Below are positions 16,600 to 26,329 of a DNA stretch of 64,000 nucleotides, one piece after another (position 1 is the stretch's first letter; each line of letters begins with the position of its first letter). The translations under genes and the position numbers were made by a program. The notes under the pieces were generated by a model. That model saw only the letters and a list, made by a program, of their open reading frames with translations. It did no database searches and was not told where the DNA came from. The DNA is taken from the NCBI RefSeq assembly GCF_004348325.1, contig NZ_SMKF01000009.1:1-64000 (forward strand), given 5' to 3'. The stretch comes from Micromonospora sp. KC213 (lineage in GTDB: Bacteria; Actinomycetota; Actinomycetes; Mycobacteriales; Micromonosporaceae).

Positions 16600-16923
16600 C
16601 TAGCGCCCCGGCATGCCGGCTCTGGCGGAAGCGGTCGGGGACGGGCTCGGGGCCGGCTCGGCGCGCTCGTGGTCGGGGCCGACCGCGGCGTACGCGACGG
16701 CACCGACGAGCAGCAGCGCGATCACCCCCACCTTGGTGGTGACCGCCCGGACCAGCAGCCATGCCGTCCGGCGGGCGCCGGGCACCGCCTTCTTGGCGGC
16801 CTTGTAGTCGGTCCAGCCACGCTTGGCCCGGGCGTACTGCACGCCCACGCCCCAGCCGAGGAAGAGTCCCACCGCGAGCAGGACCGCAACGAGAGGAAGC
16901 TCCACCCACGCCAGTATCCACAC
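16600..16923 (-). CDS. small two-helix membrane protein
   Basis: A 107-residue protein. Helix one (about 4-27, LAWVELPLVAVLLAVGLFLGW) and helix two (about 62-85, VGVIALLLVGAVAYAAVG) flank a basic cytoplasmic loop YARAKRGWTDYKAAKKAVPG. The tail is Pro/Ser-rich. No family name is recognised. The start is GTG at 16923, and the AT-rich bases upstream (16924-16990) probably hold its promoter. It likely shares a transcript with arfB. Confidence 0.6.
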   Translation of the reverse strand: MWILAWVELPLVAVLLAVGLFLGWGVGVQYARAKRGWTDYKAAKKAVPGARRTAWLLVRAVTTKVGVIALLLVGAVAYAAVGPDHERAEPAPSPSPTASARAGMPGR

Positions 16924-17011
16924 TGACCGTGATATTTCTATGGTCCGATGGTCCCACGCCGCATATTTGACACTTCTACCGTTACGGCCGATCTAGGGGT
17001 TGTCCGTCCGT

Positions 17012-17887
17012 TCAACCGCCTTTACCGATGAGGGTGTCCGCGGTCTGCTGGACCTGGTCGATCGGGATGGCGAAGCCGATGCCGATGGAGCCGTTGCCGT
17101 CGATGGTGGCGATCGCGGTGTTCACCCCGACCACCTCGCCCCGGGCGTTCACCAGCGGGCCGCCCGAGTTGCCCGGATTGATGGACGCATCGGTCTGCAC
17201 CGCGCTGCGGCGGTTGGTGCCCAGGCGTACCTGACGGTCCAGCGCGCTGACGATGCCCGCGGTGACCGTGCCGGGCAGCCCGAGCGGCGAGCCGACCGCC
17301 AGCACCGGCTCCCCCACCCGCGTCGAGCGGGGCTTGGCCAGCGGCAGCGGTGCGAGCCCGGCGTCCGTCGGCACCTTCAACACCGCCAGGTCGCTGGCCG
17401 GTTCCCGGCCGACCACCTCGGCGGCGTAGCGGCGGCCGTCGGGCAGCTCCACGGTCACCGTGCCACCACCCCCCTTGGCCAGGATGTGGTCGTTGGTGAT
17501 GATGTGCTGCTGGTCATCGATCGCGAAGCCGGAACCGGTCGCCCCCGTTGCGGCTCTGCCGGCGAGGACCGACACCACGCCCGGCACGGTGCGCTGCGCG
17601 GCGGTCACCAGCTCGGCGGGCACCGGCGCGGCGGAGGCCGCCGTGGCGTCCGGTCCGCCGTCGCGGCCGGCCACCCAGCCGCCGGCCGCCGCGCCGGAAA
17701 CGGTGGAGAGGGCGACCACCGCCGCCGCGGTGAGCAGCCGTCCACCCCAGCGCCGCCGGGACGGGTCCTCCCCCGACCCCGGTACGTCCCACCGGAACCG
17801 TCCGTCCGGCCCCAGTTCCGGTGAGACGAACCAGGGCCCCCGCGGCTCACCCAGACCGGTCTGCGCTGCCATCCACACGCTCCTCAC
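17012..17887 (-). CDS. membrane-anchored S1C trypsin-like serine protease without PDZ domain
   Basis: A 291-residue HtrA-like protease. After a cytoplasmic start, one transmembrane helix (about 50-70, RLLTAAAVVALSTVSGAAAGG) exports the protease domain. The triad is visible: H134 in TNDHIL, D166 in SDLAVLKV and S241 in GNSGGP. The protein ends at the protease domain, so the PDZ domain of DegP/HtrA is missing. It follows the MoxR-DUF58-VWA genes with an 81-base gap, suggesting a role in surface-protein quality control with that cluster. A start five codons on (ATG, 17872) is also possible. Confidence 0.82.
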   Translation of the reverse strand: MRSVWMAAQTGLGEPRGPWFVSPELGPDGRFRWDVPGSGEDPSRRRWGGRLLTAAAVVALSTVSGAAAGGWVAGRDGGPDATAASAAPVPAELVTAAQRTVPGVVSVLAGRAATGATGSGFAIDDQQHIITNDHILAKGGGGTVTVELPDGRRYAAEVVGREPASDLAVLKVPTDAGLAPLPLAKPRSTRVGEPVLAVGSPLGLPGTVTAGIVSALDRQVRLGTNRRSAVQTDASINPGNSGGPLVNARGEVVGVNTAIATIDGNGSIGIGFAIPIDQVQQTADTLIGKGG

Positions 17888-17968
17888 TGTCGCTGTGCCC
17901 GGACTGTCGCTGTGCCCGGCCCACGCCGGTCGTCCGTGTTTCCACGCCCGGGCGGTCGTCGTACCGGC

Positions 17969-18928
17969 TCAGGGCAGGCGGGCGAACCACCGCATCGACC
18001 CGGCGGCGGCGGCCATGGCCAACACCAGCCCGAGGCCGATGAACCGGGCGGAGACGTCCTGGCGTTCCGTACGCCAGCCCACCGAGGAGCCGATGTCCTC
18101 GTACACCTCACGCAACTCCCGGCTGCTGCCGGCCTCGTGGAACCGGCCCCCGGTGTCCTCGGCGACCGCCCTGAGGGTCTGCCCGTCCACCGGCACCTGG
18201 ATCGGTCGGCCGCCCCGGTCCACGAAGCCGCCGGGAGTGCCGAAGGAGATGGTGTGCACCGGCACCTTCGCGGTCACCGCCGCCGAGGCGGCCTCCATCG
18301 GATCCATGCCCGAGGTGTTCGCGCCGTCGGAGAGCAGGATGACCCGGGCCGGTGGCGGCTGTTCGGCCGCCTTCTGGTCCAGGCTCCGCACCGCGCCGAG
18401 GGAGGCGCTGATCGCCTCGCCGATCGCGGTGCCCTGCACGCCGGTGATCCCCTCGGCGAGCCGGTCGATCCCCTCGTGCAGCGCCTCGCGGTCGGTGTTC
18501 GGCGGCACCAGGACCGCCGCGCTGCCGGCGAAGGCGACCAACCCGACGTTGAACTCGTCGGGCAGTCCGTCGACGAAGCGGCGGGCCGCCTCCTTGGCCG
18601 CCGCCAGCCGGTCCGGCTCCACGTCGGTGGCGAGCATCGAGGTGGAGACGTCGACGGCCACCATGACGGTGGCCCGTTCCCGGGGCACCCGCACCTCGGC
18701 TTCGGGCCGGGCGAAACCCACCACCAGCAGCGCCAGCATCGCCAGGAACAGACCGGCCGGGACGTGCCGCCGCCAGCCGGGCCGCACCGGCGCGACCCGG
18801 TCGAGCAGCCGCAGGTTGGTGAAGCGGACGGCGTAGCGGCTGCGCCGCCGCTGGGCGAGCAGGTAGCCGACGGCCAGCGCGAGCACCCCGAACAGCAACA
18901 GCAGCCGGGCGGGTGACTGCCAGGTCAC
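17969..18928 (-). CDS. VWA-domain membrane protein (BatA-like)
   Basis: A 319-residue protein. An N-terminal helix (about 5-24), a second helix (about 52-70) and a C-terminal helix (about 293-312) enclose a von Willebrand A domain from about residue 85. The MIDAS motif is intact as DVSTSM, with LLSDGANTSG later. The GTG start at 18928 overlaps the DUF58 stop as GTGA, which excludes longer starts. By family such proteins bind metal-dependently to partners that MoxR remodels. Confidence 0.88.
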   Translation of the reverse strand: MTWQSPARLLLLFGVLALAVGYLLAQRRRSRYAVRFTNLRLLDRVAPVRPGWRRHVPAGLFLAMLALLVVGFARPEAEVRVPRERATVMVAVDVSTSMLATDVEPDRLAAAKEAARRFVDGLPDEFNVGLVAFAGSAAVLVPPNTDREALHEGIDRLAEGITGVQGTAIGEAISASLGAVRSLDQKAAEQPPPARVILLSDGANTSGMDPMEAASAAVTAKVPVHTISFGTPGGFVDRGGRPIQVPVDGQTLRAVAEDTGGRFHEAGSSRELREVYEDIGSSVGWRTERQDVSARFIGLGLVLAMAAAAGSMRWFARLP

Positions 18929-19916
18929 GCGAGACCTCCCCGGGTCGCGGCGGGCGCCGCCGCGAGGCGACGCTGGGTGTGCACGTGGCGCACGATGTCG
19001 GCGGTCCAGTCCCGGTCGGTACGCAGCGCCAGGTGGGTCGCGCCGCACCGGCGCAGCGCCCGGCGCACCTGCTCGCGTTGGGCGGCGGCGGCGCTGGCGT
19101 AGCGCCGCCGCAGGGCGGCGTCGCCGGTCCACACCTCCCGCCGGCGGCCGGTCTCCGGGTCCACCAGGGTGATCAGTCCGACGTCCGGGAGTTCCAGCTC
19201 TCGGGGGTCGGTGATCTCCACCGCGAGCACCTGGTGACGGGCGGCGAGCCGGCGCAGCGCCGGCTCCCAGGGGGCCGGGTCGGCGGGCCGGTCCGGCAGC
19301 CCGTCGAGGAAGTCGGAGACCAGCACGACCAGACCTCGGCGGACGGCGACCCGCTGCACCGCGGCGAGCGCCGCGCCCAGGTCGGGCGGGGCGGCCTGCG
19401 GCAGGTCGGCCCCGCCGGCCCGGGGGGCGGCCAGCAGCGCCCGTAGCAGGCTCAGCAAATGGGTCCGGCCGGCGCGCGGCGGGAAGCGGCGTAGCCCGGC
19501 CACCGTGAGCAGCTGGGCGCCGAGCCGGTTGCCCGTCCCGGCGGTGAGGAAGCCGACCGCGGCGACGGCGGCCACCGACAACTCGCGCTTGTCCAGTTCG
19601 GCGGTGCCGAACTCCATGCTCGGGCTGGCGTCCACCAGCAGCCAGGTGGTGAGTTCCCGGTCGGCGTCGACCTCGCGGACGTGCGGCACGGTGGTCCGGG
19701 CGGTCACCGCCCAGTCCATCCGGCGTACCTCGTCCTCGCCCGGCCGGTACTCGCGGCTGCCGGCGATCTCGCTGCCCGGTCCGGGCAGCAGACCCCGGTG
19801 CTGTCCCTGGAGCAGCCCGTCCAGGCGGCGGGTCACGGTCAGTTCCAGCCGGCGCAGACGCTGGTCGGGGGCGAGGTCGGCCAGTCCGGGGGCGGGCGTC
19901 GGCGCGGCGGCCGGCC

Positions 19917-19920
<4 letters not shown>
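18925..19920 (-). CDS. DUF58 domain-containing protein
   Basis: A 331-residue soluble protein with the DUF58 core EYRPGEDEVRRMDWAVTART near residue 60, followed by a VWA-like fold (LLVDASPSMEFG, VVLVSDFLDGLPD). DUF58 proteins are nearly always encoded after a MoxR ATPase and before VWA proteins and probably link the two. Both ends overlap neighbours by four bases, so it is translated with them. Confidence 0.88.
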
Positions 19921-20966
<1,046 letters not shown>

Positions 20967-21156
20967 GGTGCTTGCTTCCCGGGCCGCCCGGTGGACAAAC
21001 CTCGGATATTCCGGCCCTTCGGGGGCGGTTGGGCGCAGATCGGCATGAACCGCCCGCCGGCCTCGCGCGGGATTCGAAAGTCGGGGTCGCCCGGGGCGTC
21101 AGTCGGACGGACTGGTGCCGGCCCCGGTGTCCCCGGGACCGGCACGTCGCCTGTGG

Positions 21157-21678
21157 TCAGTTGGCCACGAGGAGGTGGAACGGGCGGTCCGCCGGGGTGC
21201 CGGCCGAGTTGCGGGTCTGGACGAAGACCCCGTTGATGGTCGACCACCGCGGGGCGACCGAGATCTCGCCCGCCGGCGGGACGTTGAACTGGTCCGTGGT
21301 GCCGATCGTCGCCTGGTACGACTTGCGGCTCACGTCGTAGTTGAACAGCACCTGGTACTGGCCGGGGCCGTACCGGGTGACCGAGACCGCCTCGGGGGAG
21401 CCGCGCAGCAGGCTGCCGGCACTGCTGCCGACGGCCCAGGCCACGGTACCCGGAGCGGTCGCCTGCGTTTGGAGGTCGCCGAGCGCCGCGCGGGCCCGTG
21501 CGGCGTCTGCCGCCGAGACCGGCGGTTGGCTGGCGCCGGACGCCCGAGCCCCGGGCTGGGCGGCCTCGGCCGCGGCCTTGGTCGTCGGTTGGGCGGCGGC
21601 GATCCCGCCGCCGGCCAGGGTGAGCGTCAGGACGCCGAGCGTCACTGCCGCCGCCTTGCGCCTGAAGAATGTGGCCAT
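21157..21678 (-). CDS. small secreted protein
   Basis: A 173-residue protein with a clear Sec signal peptide (FFRRKAAAVTLGVLTLTLAG followed by GGIAAAQ). A linker rich in Ala, Gln and Ser comes next, then a compact domain of about 110 residues, rich in Val, Tyr and Gly (VSVTRYGPGQYQVLFNYDVS). No family is recognised. The ATG at 21678 is preferred because GGGAGA lies eight bases before it and the signal peptide begins at once. A perfect-armed palindrome at 21769-21782 lies 90 bases upstream. Confidence 0.7.
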   Translation of the reverse strand: MATFFRRKAAAVTLGVLTLTLAGGGIAAAQPTTKAAAEAAQPGARASGASQPPVSAADAARARAALGDLQTQATAPGTVAWAVGSSAGSLLRGSPEAVSVTRYGPGQYQVLFNYDVSRKSYQATIGTTDQFNVPPAGEISVAPRWSTINGVFVQTRNSAGTPADRPFHLLVAN

Positions 21679-22021
21679 AACAGGTCTCCCTTTGTGTGAC
21701 CGTGGTGACACCGCCGGCTCGCACTTCCAGCGAGTCGGATAACAGCTGCGGAAAGGGCCGGGAAAGCGAAGGGTAAACCCTTGCCCCGCACCACGAGAGG
21801 CCGGTTCGCCACCTCTCGCACCCGGTCTGATCAGGCATTACTACGCTCTGTTGGGCACCTCAACCAGGAGGAACGTAACCCGAGTAAAGTCCCCCGTCAA
21901 TAGTCGCTCAGCGCGTCTCGACACCCGATTGACAGTTGATGAAAGACGCGAGCCGGAAAGGGGGACCCACTCACGAAAGGGTGTCGCGATAATTGGCGGG
22001 AATTGCCGGTAGGCTGGCGCC
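21679..22021. other. 343-base divergent intergenic region
   Basis: No gene is seen. It holds the upstream region of the secreted protein on the minus strand and that of the endonuclease-family gene on the plus strand. Visible elements are the palindrome AAGGGTAAACCCTT (21769-21782), a hairpin CGAGAGG/CCTCTCG around 21794-21818, an isolated TTGACA (21929-21934) and a TAGGCT -10 at 22010. Confidence 0.6.
22010..22015 (+). promoter_or_regulatory. putative -10 (TAGGCT) of leaderless promoter
   Basis: TAGGCT lies six bases before the ATG at 22022. No ribosome binding site is present. Confidence 0.45.
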
Positions 22022-23005
22022 ATGATCGACACTGTCGTGCCGCACCGCATCGACCGTCGGGGCACGACCGTCGTGTGCCGGCTGGCCGTCGTACCGGGTG
22101 CGGTCTGGGCGGTGGTACGCCTCGGCGGGTGGGAACGCGGGCCGCTGGTGCAGGCGCTGGCCTTCACCCCGTACGCCGCAGCCGGCAGCGTGCTGGTGCT
22201 GGCGCTCACCCTGGCTCTGCGCCGGCGCTGGCCGGCGGTGGTGGCCGCCGTCACGGCGCTGGCCCTGGTCGGCGTGGTGACGCCCCGGGCCGTCGCCGAC
22301 GGGCAACCGGCCGTCGACGGGCCGGCGCTGCGCCTGCTCACCGCCAACCTGCTCAAGGGCGGGGCGGACGCCGGCGTCCTGGTCGATCTGGTCCGCCGGA
22401 ACCGGGTCGACGTCCTGGCCGTGCAGGAGTTCACCTCGCAGGCGCAGGACGCGCTGGACCGGGCCGGCCTGGCCGAACTGCTTCCCCACCGGCAGCTCAA
22501 CCCCGAGGTGGGCACCACCGGCTCCGGCCTCTACGCGCGCCACCCGCTCACCGCCGGCGGGTTCCGGCGCAACAGCGGCTTCGCCTTCACCCAGGCGTAC
22601 GCGACGATGCTGGTTCCCGGTGCGCCGCCGGTACGGGTCGAGTCGGCCCACCCGGCCGCCCCGTACGCGGTCGACGTGGTCGACGACTGGCTCACCGACC
22701 TGCGGGCGCAGCCGCGCGCCACCCCCGACGGACCGTTGAGCATCCTCGCCGGCGACCTCAACGCCACCCTCGACCACGCCCCGCTGCGGGCCCTGCTGGA
22801 CAGCGGGTACGTGGACGCGGCCGACGCGGCCGGGGCCGGGCTGGTTGGCACCTGGGGGCCGTACGACGGCGACCCGATCCCGCCGGTCACCATCGACCAC
22901 GTCCTGGTCGATTGCCGCATCGCGGTGGACGCGGTCGAGGTGCACCGCGTCCCCGGCACCGACCACCGCGCCGTCCTGGCCCACCTCCGCCTGCCCGGCG
23001 GGTGA
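22022..23005 (+). CDS. membrane-anchored endonuclease/exonuclease/phosphatase family protein
   Basis: A 327-residue protein. Two or three N-terminal hydrophobic helices (about 20-95) precede an EEP domain from residue 100. EEP motifs are LRLLTANLLKGG, DVLAVQEFT (catalytic Glu), ILAGDLNATLDH and the terminal TDHRAVLAHLRL (catalytic Asp-His). The domain probably faces outside and could cleave a phosphodiester in nucleic acid, lipid or inositol phosphate. It converges on cimA. Confidence 0.8.
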   Translation: MIDTVVPHRIDRRGTTVVCRLAVVPGAVWAVVRLGGWERGPLVQALAFTPYAAAGSVLVLALTLALRRRWPAVVAAVTALALVGVVTPRAVADGQPAVDGPALRLLTANLLKGGADAGVLVDLVRRNRVDVLAVQEFTSQAQDALDRAGLAELLPHRQLNPEVGTTGSGLYARHPLTAGGFRRNSGFAFTQAYATMLVPGAPPVRVESAHPAAPYAVDVVDDWLTDLRAQPRATPDGPLSILAGDLNATLDHAPLRALLDSGYVDAADAAGAGLVGTWGPYDGDPIPPVTIDHVLVDCRIAVDAVEVHRVPGTDHRAVLAHLRLPGG

Positions 23006-23023
23006 CCCGACCCGCCTCCGGCT

Positions 23024-23072
23024 GGCCCGCCCCGGCGGTACGGCAGTGCCGCACGACGCGCCGGGGGCGGCC
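23024..23072. terminator. imperfect hairpin between convergent genes
   Basis: A 14-base stem with two internal mismatches (23024-23037 with 23059-23072) lies between the endonuclease-family gene and the cimA stop. Confidence 0.4.
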
Positions 23073-23074
23073 GG

Positions 23075-24658
23075 TCAGACCCGGGTGCGGTCGAGTCCGT
23101 AGGTGAGGGCGTCGACCAGGGCGTGCCAGGATGCCTCGACCACGTTCGGGTGGACGCCGACGGTGGTCCAGTCCCGGCCCGCGCCGTCGGCGGTCTCCAC
23201 CAGCACCCGGGTCACCGCACCGGTGCCGTGGCTGCCCTCCAGGATGCGGACCTTGTAGTCGGCCAGCTCGAAGTGCCGCAGCTCCGGGTAGTGCCGGGAC
23301 AGCCCGACCCGCAGGGCCTCGTCCAGGGCGTTGACCGGACCGTTGCCCTCGGCGGTGGCGATCACCCGCTCTCCGCGTACCCGGATCTTCACGGTCGCCT
23401 CGGAGACCACCGAGCCGTCCTCACGGTGCTCGACCAGCACCCGGTACGACTCCAGCGCGAACGGCCGCACCGGTTCGGCGCCCGGCAGCTCGGAGCGGAC
23501 CAGCAGCTCGAACGAGGCGTCGGCGGCCTCGAACGACCAGCCCCCCGCCTCCAGTTCCTTGACCCGGCTGGTCACCTTCGACAGCGCCTCCGGATGGCCG
23601 GCCAGGTCCAGGCCCAGCTCGCGACTCTTGAGCTCGACGCTGGCCCGGCCGGCCATCTCGGTTACCAGGATCCGCATGTCGTTGCCCACCACCGACGGGT
23701 CCACGTGGTTGTAGAGCAACGGGTCGACCTTGATCGCGCTCGCGTGCAACCCCGCCTTGTGGGCGAAGGCCGCGGCCCCAACGTACGCCTGGTGGGTGTC
23801 GGGGGCGATGTTGGCGATCTCGGCGATGGCGTGCGAGACCCGCACCATCTGCGCCAGGCAGCCGTCCGGTAGGACCGGCAGCCCGAGCTTGAGTTGGAGG
23901 TTGGCGACGACGGCGAAGATGTCGGCGTTGCCGGGGCGCTCGCCGTACCCGTTGGCGGTGCCCTGGAAGTGCCGGACGCCGGCCTCGACGGCGGCGATGG
24001 TGTTCGCCACGGCACAGGCCGTGTCGTTCTGGCAGTGGATGCCCAGCAGCTCCGGGGCGATCCCGGTACGCGCGGTGAGGTCGTCGATGGCGGCGGTGAC
24101 CTGGGACGGCAGCATCCCGCCGTTGGTGTCGCAGAGCACGAACCGCTCGGCGCCCGCGGCGAGTGCCGCCTCCACCACCGCCGCCGTGTACGCGGGGTCG
24201 TACCGGAATCCGTCGAAGAAGTGCTCGCCGTCGACGAAGACCCGACGGCCCTCGGCCACCAGATGGGCCACCGTGTCACGGATCATCGCCAGGTTCTCCG
24301 CCCCGGTGGTGCGCAGCGCCCGCTCGACGTGCCGGATGTCGGCCTTGGCGACCAGTGCGACCGCCGGGGTCTCGGCGTCGAGCAGGCCGCGTACCTGCGG
24401 GTCGTCCTGCACCGCCACGCCGGCCCGGCGGGTGGCGCCGAAGGCGACCAGCACGGCGTGTCTCAGGTCCAGCTCGGTACGCGCCCGGCGGAAGAACTCG
24501 GTGTCCTTGGGCACCGCCCCCGGCCAGCCACCCTCGATGAAGCCCACGCCGAACTCGTCGAGCAACCGGGCCACCGCCAGCTTGTCGACCACCGAGTAGC
24601 TGAGCCCCTCGCGCTGGGCGCCGTCGCGCAGCGTCGTGTCGTACACCTGGAACGTCAT
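23075..24658 (-). CDS. cimA: citramalate synthase
   Basis: A 527-residue homologue of the isopropylmalate/citramalate synthase family. The HMGL-like barrel begins VYDTTLRDGAQREGLSYSV. FGVGFIEGGWPG, FVLCDTNGGMLPSQV and GIHCQNDTACAVANT carry the metal and substrate residues. A LeuA-type regulatory dimer domain occupies about 390-527. It condenses pyruvate with acetyl-CoA to (R)-citramalate, giving isoleucine carbon without threonine deaminase. The ATG at 24658 has GAAGGG upstream and starts exactly at the conserved barrel. Upstream lies a leader peptide and terminator, so the gene is probably under attenuation. Confidence 0.93.
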   Translation of the reverse strand: MTFQVYDTTLRDGAQREGLSYSVVDKLAVARLLDEFGVGFIEGGWPGAVPKDTEFFRRARTELDLRHAVLVAFGATRRAGVAVQDDPQVRGLLDAETPAVALVAKADIRHVERALRTTGAENLAMIRDTVAHLVAEGRRVFVDGEHFFDGFRYDPAYTAAVVEAALAAGAERFVLCDTNGGMLPSQVTAAIDDLTARTGIAPELLGIHCQNDTACAVANTIAAVEAGVRHFQGTANGYGERPGNADIFAVVANLQLKLGLPVLPDGCLAQMVRVSHAIAEIANIAPDTHQAYVGAAAFAHKAGLHASAIKVDPLLYNHVDPSVVGNDMRILVTEMAGRASVELKSRELGLDLAGHPEALSKVTSRVKELEAGGWSFEAADASFELLVRSELPGAEPVRPFALESYRVLVEHREDGSVVSEATVKIRVRGERVIATAEGNGPVNALDEALRVGLSRHYPELRHFELADYKVRILEGSHGTGAVTRVLVETADGAGRDWTTVGVHPNVVEASWHALVDALTYGLDRTRV

Positions 24659-24700
24659 GGGAGTCCCTTCTTCGCGGGCGGGGAGCAACGGGGGAGCAAC

Positions 24701-24730
24701 AAAAAGACCCCCCGCGGGGTGCGGGAGGTC
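24701..24730 (-). terminator. cimA attenuator (Rho-independent terminator in the leader)
   Basis: On the minus strand a 10-bp stem with one G-U pair (24721-24730 with 24706-24715) and a 5-base loop is followed by TTTTT (24705-24701). It lies 42 bases before the cimA start and after the Val-Leu-Ile-Ile leader. A competing pairing of 24741-24748 with 24708-24715 could act as antiterminator. Confidence 0.85.
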
Positions 24731-24760
24731 TGCGCGCTCGGCGGAGGGTAAGCCGGCGCG

Positions 24761-24793
24761 CTAGGTGCCAATAATCAGGACGGTGCTGCTCAC
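24761..24793 (-). CDS. leader peptide of the cimA attenuator
   Basis: A 10-codon ORF, GTG to TAG, encodes MSSTVLIIGT. Four consecutive branched-chain codons (GTC CTG ATT ATT) sit just before the stop. It ends 30 bases before the terminator hairpin. A hairpin (24732-24760) with GCGCGCCGGC as its first arm separates the two. CAGAGT lies seven bases before the GTG, so the leader may be leaderless. An in-frame GTG three codons upstream would give a 13-residue form. Ribosome stalling at these codons when branched-chain aminoacyl-tRNA is scarce would let cimA be transcribed. Confidence 0.8.
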   Translation of the reverse strand: MSSTVLIIGT

Positions 24794-25018
24794 GGTCGCC
24801 ACTCTGCCACCGCGGACCGCCTTCTGGGAGCACAATCCACATGGCGGGACGATGACTCCGGGTGCGCCATACCTGATCCACCGCCGCATTGCGGGCAAAA
24901 CCTGCCATTGGTGATCGAGTTCACAAGTCACCCGGTCGCCACCAGGAGGAAACATCGCTACGAAAGTATCCGGAACCGATCCAGTTACCGGCCCCGGTGC
25001 CGCTGTCAAGGAGGACCA

Positions 25019-25579
25019 GTGCTCACTGTCGGTGATCGCTTCCCCGAGTACGAACTCACCGCCTGCGTCTCCCTCGACGCCGACCAGGCGTTCGAGACGC
25101 TCAACCACAAGTCCCACGAGGGCAAGTGGCGGGTTGTCTTCTTCTGGCCGAAGGACTTCACCTTCATCTGCCCGACGGAGATCGCCGAGTTCGGCCGACT
25201 CAACGGCGAGTTCGCCGACCGGGACGCCCAGGTGCTCGGCGTCTCGGTGGACAACGAGTTCGTGCACTACGCCTGGCGCAAGGACCACCCGGACCTGCGC
25301 GAGCTGCCGTTCCCGATGCTCAGCGACATCAAGCGCGAGCTGAGCGCCGCCTGCGGCGTACTCGGCGAGGACGGCGTGGCGCAGCGGGCCACCTTCATCG
25401 TCGACCCGGACAACGAGATCCAGTTCGCCATGGTCACCGCCGGTTCGGTCGGCCGGAACGTCTCCGAGGTGCTGCGGGTGCTCGACGCGCTGCAGACCGA
25501 CGAGCTGTGCCCGTGCAACTGGAACAAGGGTGGTGCCACCCTCGACGCCAACGCCCTCCTCGCCGGCGCCGGGGTCTGA
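25019..25579 (+). CDS. ahpC: alkyl hydroperoxide reductase peroxiredoxin
   Basis: A 186-residue 2-Cys peroxiredoxin. The peroxidatic cysteine is C51 in FTFICPTE, with resolving cysteine candidates C164 and C166 in ELCPCNW, a CxC pair typical of actinobacterial AhpC. It reduces organic peroxides and peroxynitrite. The GTG start at 25019 is set by AAGGAGGA four bases upstream and by alignment to the family start LTVGDRFPEYELTAC. The partner ahpD follows two bases after the stop. No oxyR is adjacent. Confidence 0.95.
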   Translation: MLTVGDRFPEYELTACVSLDADQAFETLNHKSHEGKWRVVFFWPKDFTFICPTEIAEFGRLNGEFADRDAQVLGVSVDNEFVHYAWRKDHPDLRELPFPMLSDIKRELSAACGVLGEDGVAQRATFIVDPDNEIQFAMVTAGSVGRNVSEVLRVLDALQTDELCPCNWNKGGATLDANALLAGAGV

Positions 25580-25581
25580 CG

Positions 25582-26112
25582 ATGGGTCTGGACGCGATCA
25601 AGGCGGCGCTGCCCGAGTACGCCAAGGACATCAAGCTCAACCTCGGCTCCACCGTCGGCACCTCCACGCTCAAGCCGGAGCAGGCCTGGGGCACCGCCCT
25701 GGCCTGCGCCGTCGCCGCGCGCAACCCGCGGGTGCTGGCGGAGATCGCCGACGAGGCCGCCGCGCACCTGACGCCGGAGGCGGTCGCGGCGGCCAAGGGC
25801 GCCGCCACGATCATGGCCATGAACAACGTCTACTACCGGGCCAAGCACCTGATCGGCGACGAGCAGTACGCCTCGATGCCAGCCCGGCTGCGGATGCAGA
25901 TCATCGCCCGACCGGGCGTGGACAAGGGCGACTTCGAGCTGTGGTGCCTCGCCGTCTCGGCGATCACCGGGTGCGGGGTCTGCCTGGAGTCGCACGAGAG
26001 GGCGCTGCGCGCCGCCGGGTTCACCCGGGAGCAGGTGCACGAGGGGCTGCGCATCGCCGCCGTCGTGCACGCCGCCGCAGTGGCGCTCGACGCGCAGGCC
26101 GCCCTGGCCTGA
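25582..26112 (+). CDS. ahpD: alkyl hydroperoxide reductase AhpD (CxxC adaptor)
   Basis: A 176-residue AhpD-type carboxymuconolactone-decarboxylase-fold protein. The active residues known from mycobacterial AhpD are all in place: E119, C131, C134 and H138 in TGCGVCLESHERAL. It passes electrons from dihydrolipoamide to AhpC. It is cotranscribed with ahpC and ends before a hairpin terminator. Confidence 0.95.
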   Translation: MGLDAIKAALPEYAKDIKLNLGSTVGTSTLKPEQAWGTALACAVAARNPRVLAEIADEAAAHLTPEAVAAAKGAATIMAMNNVYYRAKHLIGDEQYASMPARLRMQIIARPGVDKGDFELWCLAVSAITGCGVCLESHERALRAAGFTREQVHEGLRIAAVVHAAAVALDAQAALA

Positions 26113-26124
26113 GCCGTACGGTCC

Positions 26125-26161
26125 GACGGGTCGGTGCCGCCACGTGCGGCGCCGGCCCGTC
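26125..26161 (+). terminator. hairpin terminator after ahpCD
   Basis: A 16-bp stem with two G-T pairs (26125-26140 with 26146-26161) and a 5-base loop begins 13 bases after the ahpD stop. The remaining bases to 26329 show no gene. Confidence 0.65.
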
Positions 26162-26329
26162 GGCGTGCCGGAGCGCGACGGGCAGCGGTACGCGTCGCCG
26201 GAGAACCGACCGGTCCGGGGCGCGACGGCGACCGAGGGTGTGGAGACAGCCGGACCGGGTACCTGATCTTCGGACGATGGCAGCCGCAGCGCCGAGACGG
26301 CTGTCGACAGCCGAGGCAGGAGTTCAGTG

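Noticed and set aside
21929-21934. Perfect TTGACA hexamer
   Set aside because: No -10 is found at 16-18 bases on the plus strand, and the downstream gene already has a TAGGCT element at leaderless spacing.
24908-25018. Longer N-terminus for ahpC, and an OxyR site upstream
   Set aside because: The extra codons match no peroxiredoxin and the AAGGAGGA site fixes the start at 25019. No convincing OxyR pattern was seen.
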